Origin: Stichopus chloronotus
Taxonomy: Eukaryota; Echinodermata; Holothuroidea; Aspidochirotida; Stichopodidae
Direction: 5' to 3'
DNA length: 64,000 nucleotides
Assembly: GCA_021234535.1 (NCBI GenBank)
Contig: CM037843.1
Span: 11,369,979-11,433,978, forward strand
Both the position numbers and the translations under genes were made by a program. A model generated the notes under the pieces. The model made no database searches and was not told the origin of the DNA. It worked only from the letters and a program-made list of their open reading frames with translations. Positions 57,830 to 64,000 of this stretch are shown piece by piece. The stretch's first letter is position 1, and each line of letters starts with the position of its first letter.

Positions 57830-59640
57830 CTTTTCAGTATTGATCTCTGGAGACCTCAGATGACATTTGACGTCCACCAAAAACAATAGGGTTCTTCCAC
57901 TTGATATGACCAATTGACACACTAAGTATGGGAAGTATCTATCATTTCTACCTTGAGATATTGTGTTAAGAACATTTTCAGTGTTTGACCTCTGGTGACC
58001 TCAGATGACCTTTGACCTCCATCAAAAACAATAGGGTTCTTTCTCTCAATATGGCGCATCTATGTACCATGTTTGAGAACTGTCAGAGTTTCCCTTCTTG
58101 AGATATCATGACAACAAGATTTTCAGTGTTTGACCTCTGGTGACCTCACATGATCTTTCACCTCCATAAAAAACAATAGGGGTCTTTCTCTCAATATGGC
58201 GCATCTATGTACCAAGTTTGAGAACTGTCACACTTTCTTTTCTTGAAATATTACAATAACAAGATTTTCAATGTTTGAGCTCTGGTGACCTCGGATGACC
58301 TTTGACCTCCATCAAAAACAATAGGGATCTTTCTCTCAATATGGGGCATCTATGTACCAAGTTTGAGAACTGTCGGAGTTTCCCTTCTTGAGATATCATG
58401 ATAACAAGATTTTCAGTGTTTGACCTCTGGTGACCTCCGATGACCTTTGACCTCCATCAAAAACGATAGAGGTCTTCCTCTTAATATGGGACATCTATGT
58501 ACCAAGTTTGAGAACTGTTAGAGTTTCCCTTCTTGAGATATCATGATAACAAGATTTTCAATGTTTGACCACAGGTGACCTCAGATGAACTTTGACCTCC
58601 ATCAAAAACAATAGGGATCTTCCTCTTAATATAAGACATCTATGTACCAAGTTTGAGTGCTGTCAGAGTTTCCCATCTTGAGATATGGTGACCTCAGATG
58701 AACTTTGACCTTCATAAAAAACAACAGCAATCTTTCCCTCAATATGGCACATCTATGTACCAAGTTTGAGAACTGTTAGAGTTTCCCTTCTTGAGATATC
58801 ATGATAACAAGATTTTCAGTGTTTGACCACAGGTGACCTCAGATGACCTTTGACCTCCATCAAAAACGATAGAGGTCTTCCTCTTAATATGGGACATCTA
58901 TGTACCAAGTTTGAGAACTGTTAGAGTTTCCCTTCTTGAGATATCATGATAACAAGATTTTCAATGTTTGACCACAGGTGACCTCAGATGAACTTTGACC
59001 TCCATCAAAAACAATAGGGATCTTCCTCTTAATATAAGACATCTATGTACCAAGTTTGAGTGCTGTCAGAGTTTCCCATCTTGAGATATGGTGACCTCAG
59101 ATGAACTTTGACCTTCATAAAAAACAACAGCAATCTTTCCCTCAATATGGCACATCTATGTACCAAGTTTGAGAACTGTTAGAGTTTCCCTTCTTGAGAT
59201 ATCATGATAACAAGATTTTCAGTGTTTGACCACAGGTGACCTCAGATGACCTTTGACCTCCATCAAAAACAATAGGGATCTTCCTCTTAATATGGGACAT
59301 CTATGTACAAAGTTTGAGAACTGTCACAGTTTCCCATCTTCAGATATTGTGATAACAAGATTTTCAGTGTTTGACCTCTGGTGACCTCAGATGACCTTTG
59401 TTCTCTATCCAAAAACAATAGGGTCCTTTCTCTTACTATAAGGTATTTACATACTACATATGAAGCTCATTCAAGTTTCCTAACTTGAGATATTGTGTTA
59501 ACAAGGTTTTCAGTGTTTAACCCCTGGTGACCCCAGATGACCTCTGAACCCCACCAAAAACAATAGGGTTCTTCCTCTTCATACGGGGCATCTGTGCATT
59601 AAGTTTGAGAAACGTCAGACTTTCCCTTCTGGAGATATCA
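57830..59640 (-). repeat. Longest 145-bp array, with a 403-bp higher-order repeat
   Basis: About 12 units. A block including a unit shortened by about 32 bp (CTTGAGATATGGTGACCTCAG junction at 58,678 and 59,081) is present twice, 403 bp apart. Confidence 0.88.
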
Positions 59641-59687
59641 TGTTAACGAGAAAAGTGCCACAAAGTGTCACAAACACATACACGCAC

Positions 59688-60070
59688 ACATGGTCTATGA
59701 GTCCCGGGTCAGGCACAAATTAAGGTCATTGTGGAGTGACAAAGATCATCCTTTTTTTGAACGACTAAATTGCCGGCTTATCCAACGTAGTGGTAGACTC
59801 AGACCCATTCATTCTGTTACAAACCGGTATCGTTCATCTTTCCTTGGCTTGGCAATTACTTTACATAACCTGGATTTCAATAGGTAGTTTTTCTCTTAAT
59901 TACACATTTGCATATTCTGTATATTACCTTCCTTGCTCTTACCTGTTTATGTTTGTAACTTTTACACTTTTATACTGTGAATTTACTGTTTTTTTGGAAT
60001 TTACTGTTCTATTCGTTTGTGTCATTTTACTGCAGACATGTAATTTCCTTATCTGAGGATTTAATAATCT
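59688..60070 (+). pseudogene. LINE 3' end inserted in the CA tract of E2
   Basis: The frame reads HKLRSLWSDKDHPFFERLNC then RSGRLRPIHSVTNRYRSSF and FNR-stop, the usual C-terminus of a LINE ORF2. About 180 bp of AT-rich 3' UTR follow. CA-repeat sequence lies on both sides (59,666-59,687 and 60,078-60,122). It is 5'-truncated, as expected for target-primed insertion. Confidence 0.7.
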
Positions 60071-60185
60071 ATCTATCACACATACACACACCCACACCCA
60101 CATACACACATACATACACACGCCATCATGAATGCATAGGTTTCTCTTATAATCGAAACCAAAAGGAGTAACATGTGTTGATGCA

Positions 60186-61440
60186 GTGCTTTTATTTATT
60201 CAAGAAGTTTATATGTTGTTTTTAAACAGTAAAGACATGACAATATCAAAAGCTCTTTTAGTAGACTTCTCCAGTGCTTTTACTACTGTGCTACCAAATC
60301 AGCTAGTTAAAGATTTATCAACATTTGTCAATGAGCCATGGTTTGTACATTGGCTGGCCATTTTTTTAGTGGGTTGTCACAACAATTCTTCAAGTTAGAC
60401 AGAGGATTATCAGAGAACTCTGAGTTAAAAGTTGGTGTCGGTCAGGGAGATCAATCTGCATTACTGTTTATTCTACACACAGACGCAATCACGTCCAATG
60501 ATTTTCTTTCTGTGACAAAATATGCTGATGACACTGTATTATCATGTAAAATATCATAGAGTTTGTGTTCAAATGATCAGATGCGTTATCAACATTCAGT
60601 CAAAGAAAGTGTCTCAATCTGTGATTGAAAGGTCTTATTGCTTAATTCAAAAAAGTCCAAAGAAACGTGTTTTACTAATATTAACATGAAACATAAAGGC
60701 CTTTTGGAATTTAGAAATGAAAAGATTAAAGATACATGAATTTGAACTTGAGAGAACTTCGCAAACTGACTGTCTTGGGGTACCTACTCATGAAAAGTTG
60801 ACCTTTAAAGATCTTGAATCAAAAATGTCAAGAAAGGTGTATTTAATAGTATCAAGTTTAGCTTATATTGTGTCGTTCTTCACAAAGCGTGCAAAGGAAG
60901 ATTATTCAATTCATATATCGTACTACACATTGCACTGCCTGTGTGGTATCGTTCCATTTCATCTGGAGATAAGACCAGAATAAAAAAGTCCTTAAATACA
61001 GTTTAGGGATATTAGGATTAGATTGCCAATCACTCTGTGATTCTATGAATGTAGCTGCTAAAAGAGAATTTAAAAGAATAGCGCATAAAGTTAAAAAGGA
61101 CAATAACCACCCACGTCATTTACCCCTTTACGAACTTTTGCACAAATCAAAAAAAAATCCTTCCATCTTGCCAAAATATAAAATCCAGCCTTTTAAAAAT
61201 TCATTCCTTTATCGTTCTGCAGAACTCATCAAATCGGATATGTGAGAGTCTTTACTTTAGCTGTAATCACTGCAATCTTCTTACATATTAAACTTCTAAC
61301 AGTCTTAATCATTACTTACCTTTTTACATGTAAAACTATCTGTAAATCATATTGTAACATTTTTACCTTTTGATTTCCATACTTTTTATATGTTTATACT
61401 CCTAATGATGAATGCTTGTCATCTATACTGGTTTTAAGAA
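60186..61440 (+). pseudogene. LINE ORF2 relic with RT core and C-terminus
   Basis: Frame-shifted pieces read ALLVDFSSAF (palm motif A), VGVGQGDQSALLFILHTDAI (motif B/G-x-x-Q-G), KYADDTVLSC (catalytic YADD) and TDCLGVPTHEKLTFK (thumb region), then a C-terminal FKNSFLYRSAELI. At least three frame changes make it inactive. The YADD box is intact. It is a non-LTR element, perhaps of the CR1/L2/Jockey group; I cannot be more specific. Confidence 0.8.
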
Positions 61441-61449
61441 ATGAAATAT

Positions 61450-62660
61450 ATGACACAAGGAACCAACCAAAAGTCAATGGCTTTGAGATTCCTTCCCACT
61501 ATTCATGGAAAACAAGGAAGGATACATATAAATTTTGAAGTTTAAGCACTGTACTAATTGTGAGATATCACATCTACAAGGTTACAAACTGTAATTTGAC
61601 CTCTGACCTCCATGAAAATGACAAAGGTCATCTCCTCATCAAGAGCTACCAATGATAACAATTTAAAGATCTAGTAACATTCAGTTGTTGAGGTATCTTA
61701 CTTAACAGGTTATCATCCTAAAACCTCAGGTGACCGCAAAGGACCTTTGTCCTCCATGAAAAACTATAGGCACCATCTACTTACAATGGACAACCCACAC
61801 ACTAACTTTAAAGGTCATGCAATATCCAGTGGCTGAGATAATTCATGCTGTATCCAATATGAACTTGAAATGAACTTTGACCTCTATGAAAAGCAATAGG
61901 TATCATCTACAGACAATTGGCAACATATGAACCAAGTTTAAAGCTTGAGCAACTTCCCTTAAGATACATTGTTTAAAAGGTTTTCAAACTATGACCTCTA
62001 CTGACTTCAGGTGACCTTCAACCTCTATAAAAGTGTTATCTATTCATCATTAAAGTGACATCATCATTCATCACAGTGACATCATGACATGATTCATTGT
62101 CATTAGTGACATCAAGTTCATCTGTTCATTAAGAAATACCAATCCTAACAGTTTGAAGTTCCAGCAAATTTCCAGTTGTTGACATATCTTCCCTTAAAAA
62201 GTTTTAATACTTTAACTGCTAGAGACCTCAAAGGACCTTTGACCTCCGTGAAAAACAAAAGGTACCATCTATGTGCAATGGACTACCCACACACTAAATT
62301 TGAGGTTCAATCAACTGTTAGTTTCTAAGATATCTTAATTAATAGGGTTTAATAGCTTATCCTGTGGAGACCTCAATGAACTTTGACCCCAATGAAAAAC
62401 AAAAGGGATCATCCTTTAGCAATGGGCAATCAGCCAATCAACTTTGAACTTCCCTCAAGTTTCCCCACATTGAGATATCATGTTTACAACATCTCAGACA
62501 TGAACTCTAGCGATGTCATGTGACCTTTGACCTCGATCATCTACTCATCAAGTGCTATCATGTTCATGTCATGTTTTTTTTTTTAAGTCAAGGCATCACA
62601 TACACACCATCACCACCACATAGATTCCATGTCTGCCGTCTTGATTAGTTTGACTTAACA
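61450..62660 (-). mobile_element. Type I element, minus strand
   Basis: The 3' end AACCAAAAGTCAATGGCTTTGAGATTCCTTCC (61,463-61,496) and a weak 5' start near 62,590-62,660 bracket divergent units; perfect DR1 near 62,521. Units are longer and more decayed than at 58 kb. Confidence 0.55.
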
Positions 62661-62877
62661 TTACACCTGTAATATCTCCCAACATGAAAACTCTTTAATT
62701 TAAAGCAGTGCCATGCACATTTGATGACACAGTAATTTGTAGTTACAGTAGATACAGTACTGAGTTTTGACACAAATAAAAGAACTGTCAGTTTTATTAT
62801 GCCTCAGACAGACTTATGCTTGCAGATAAATTTTAAACTCTCACTGGAACAAAACAATAAAAAGATAGAAGAGACAT

Positions 62878-63004
62878 TCAAAATTCAATTCCAGCACAAG
62901 CGTTGGCAAGTACAACAGGAGCCTTGCTAAGCAGAGTCAAACCAATGAGGACACGGGCTGCAGCAATGATGAGGTGAGGAATAGCCAGACAATAGAGCCA
63001 CAAC
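62878..63004 (-). CDS. Possible exon, hydrophobic, unnamed
   Basis: On the minus strand, after an AG at 63005, an open frame reads LWLYCLAIPHLIIAAARVLI and continues GLTLLSKAPVVLANACAGIE-F to a stop at 62878-62880. AATAAA on the minus strand at 62798-62793 follows. It could be the last exon of another minus-strand gene. It could also be a membrane-span exon of the gene at 45.7-56.8 kb if a weak donor inside it (…APV|gtactt, phase 0) is used. The acceptor is weak in pyrimidines. It is clearly non-repetitive here and protein-like in composition. Confidence 0.35.
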
Positions 63005-63039
63005 CTGAATCATCAATAACGTCATACGAGTTGGTGCAT

Positions 63040-63400
63040 CACCCTGGGAATCTCCATCTCCTTGCAGACCATTTGAAGATCTGTTCATCTACTCATCATG
63101 AGCTACCAATGTGAACATTTGAAGTTGTGACACTCAGTTGCTAAAATTTCTTCCTTAATAAGTTTTTCTACTGTAAGTTCTGGTGACCTCAAATAACCTT
63201 TGACCTCCATGAAAACGACAGGTATCCTCTATTACAATGGACTACCTACCAACTTTGCAGTCCAAGCATCTTTACCTCTTTGAGGTACTGTGTTTACGGG
63301 CCGAGGCATCACATATGCACATACAGAGAAACGCTTTCATAACCGCATTGATTACTTACCCTGACTTCAGCAAGGTATCAGAAACAGCTATTCCCGGTTT
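63040..63400 (-). repeat. Short DR1-family remnant, minus strand
   Basis: One to two units (AACCTTTGACCTCCATGAAAA near 63,197) with a type I 5' start on the minus strand near 63,375. Confidence 0.55.
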
Positions 63401-63644
63401 CCATTCTACTGAGATAACATTCATGACAAGGGATATAATGGATGACACTACTTGTGGGACTTTAAAGCTGCTTATTGAGTTGATATCAATATCAGGATGC
63501 AAATGAGCACAGTCAAATGACAATGCTTATGATTAGCACAATCAGTCACATTTCACATTAACTAATTACAAAACTGTCAAAATGTTTGAATTTTTCACCC
63601 TGACTTGAACTGCCTATGAGCATATGAATTAGTACCAATGAAGA

Positions 63645-64000
63645 CCAGAAAGCCAGGTAACTTTGTGATTCATTGCCATATCAATATATTGTAACAAACA
63701 TGAATCATCCACATGGCAAGCACAGTGATTGATTACAGGTTTATGAAATCTGGTTGTCCTACCCCAAAAATGGTAATCTTGCATAGGAAACAATTTTCAA
63801 GAATGTCCTGGTGATCTAAACAAGATTTCTGAAACAGCAGTTGGCACATATTTTAACCTTCCCCTATAAGCCGTGTTTTCTGAATCAGTTATACATTTTC
63901 TTTAGGGGCTCAACTTTGGGGCCATTGTCTGAGTTTCGGGGGCAGTGCCCATTAAAAACCTTGCACTTTTGAGAAGTCCAGATCCAACAGACATGCAAGC
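63645..64000 (-). repeat. Type I 3' end and dispersed repeat at the window edge
   Basis: ACCAGAAAGCCAGGTAACTTTGTGATTCATTGCC begins a minus-strand element end. Sequence from 63,740 matches the family at 51,070-51,215. Confidence 0.55.

Larger units (their letters stand above)
57439..60161 (-). mobile_element. Type II element, minus strand (copy E2)
   Basis: The left end ACCAGAAAGCCAGGAGGCAT (its 3' end) and right end AATCGAAACCA (60,151-60,161) bracket a long 145-bp array. Outer flanks are AACAA and AAAGG, fitting insertion between T and T on the element strand. It is inserted in a LINE relic and is itself interrupted by a LINE 3' end at about 59,688-60,070. Perfect DR1 near 58,008, 58,300, 58,442, 58,843 and 59,250. 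Confidence 0.82.

Noticed and set aside
60186..61245. Active LINE
   Set aside because: The YADD box is intact but several frame changes and stops break the frame, and the 5' half is absent.

Overview
The window is nuclear DNA from an animal. It is AT-rich, has spliced genes with canonical GT-AG junctions and introns up to 16 kb, and is crowded with transposable elements. The only confidently named gene is the 3' end of HECTD1, a HECT-type E3 ubiquitin ligase. It is closer to vertebrate HECTD1 than to anything fungal or plant. Together with the repeat style, this suggests a marine invertebrate, most likely a deuterostome such as an echinoderm, but the species assignment is a guess.

Layout: six HECTD1 exons lie on the plus strand at 2.25, 3.29, 19.81, 30.57, 39.32 and 39.77 kb, with the stop codon at 40.05 kb. 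They join in frame to about 519 codons covering the whole catalytic HECT domain, including the active-site Cys. A 3' UTR probably runs to about 42.2 kb. From the right a convergent minus-strand gene enters. Three phase-0 exons (56.8, 47.6 and 45.7 kb) give a 121-residue C-terminal part of a small membrane protein that I cannot name. A possible further exon, or the end of another gene, lies at 62.9 kb.

Nearly everything else is mobile DNA. The dominant component is a family of non-autonomous elements with one design. Each has a short inverted repeat and hairpin, a (TG)n tract, a core of 145-bp tandem units, then the inverted repeat again, a second hairpin and a CTGGT end. They appear to insert between T and T, which fits Helentron-associated elements. 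Each core unit carries an ordered cluster of nuclear-receptor half-sites: AGGTCA-A-AGGTCA (a perfect DR1), then GGGTCA and GGGTCA at 4-bp spacing. A forkhead-like GTAAACA follows about 40 bp on. By eye there are about 28 perfect DR1 copies in the window. The arrays run with the transcription direction of the host gene: plus in HECTD1, minus in the right-hand gene, with two exceptions.

Other elements are a pair of inverted 2.0-kb elements with 198-bp terminal direct repeats (5.5-7.5 and 12.65-14.64 kb), a 757-bp hAT-type element with a perfect 8-bp target duplication, LINE reverse-transcriptase remnants (57.2, 59.7 and 60.2-61.2 kb) and an RNase-H-like retroelement relic (18.7-19.06 kb). Several elements are nested, and paralogous uninterrupted copies at 34.8-36.2 kb define two of the insertions to within a base or two. 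No tRNA, rRNA, CRISPR or bacterial-type feature is present.
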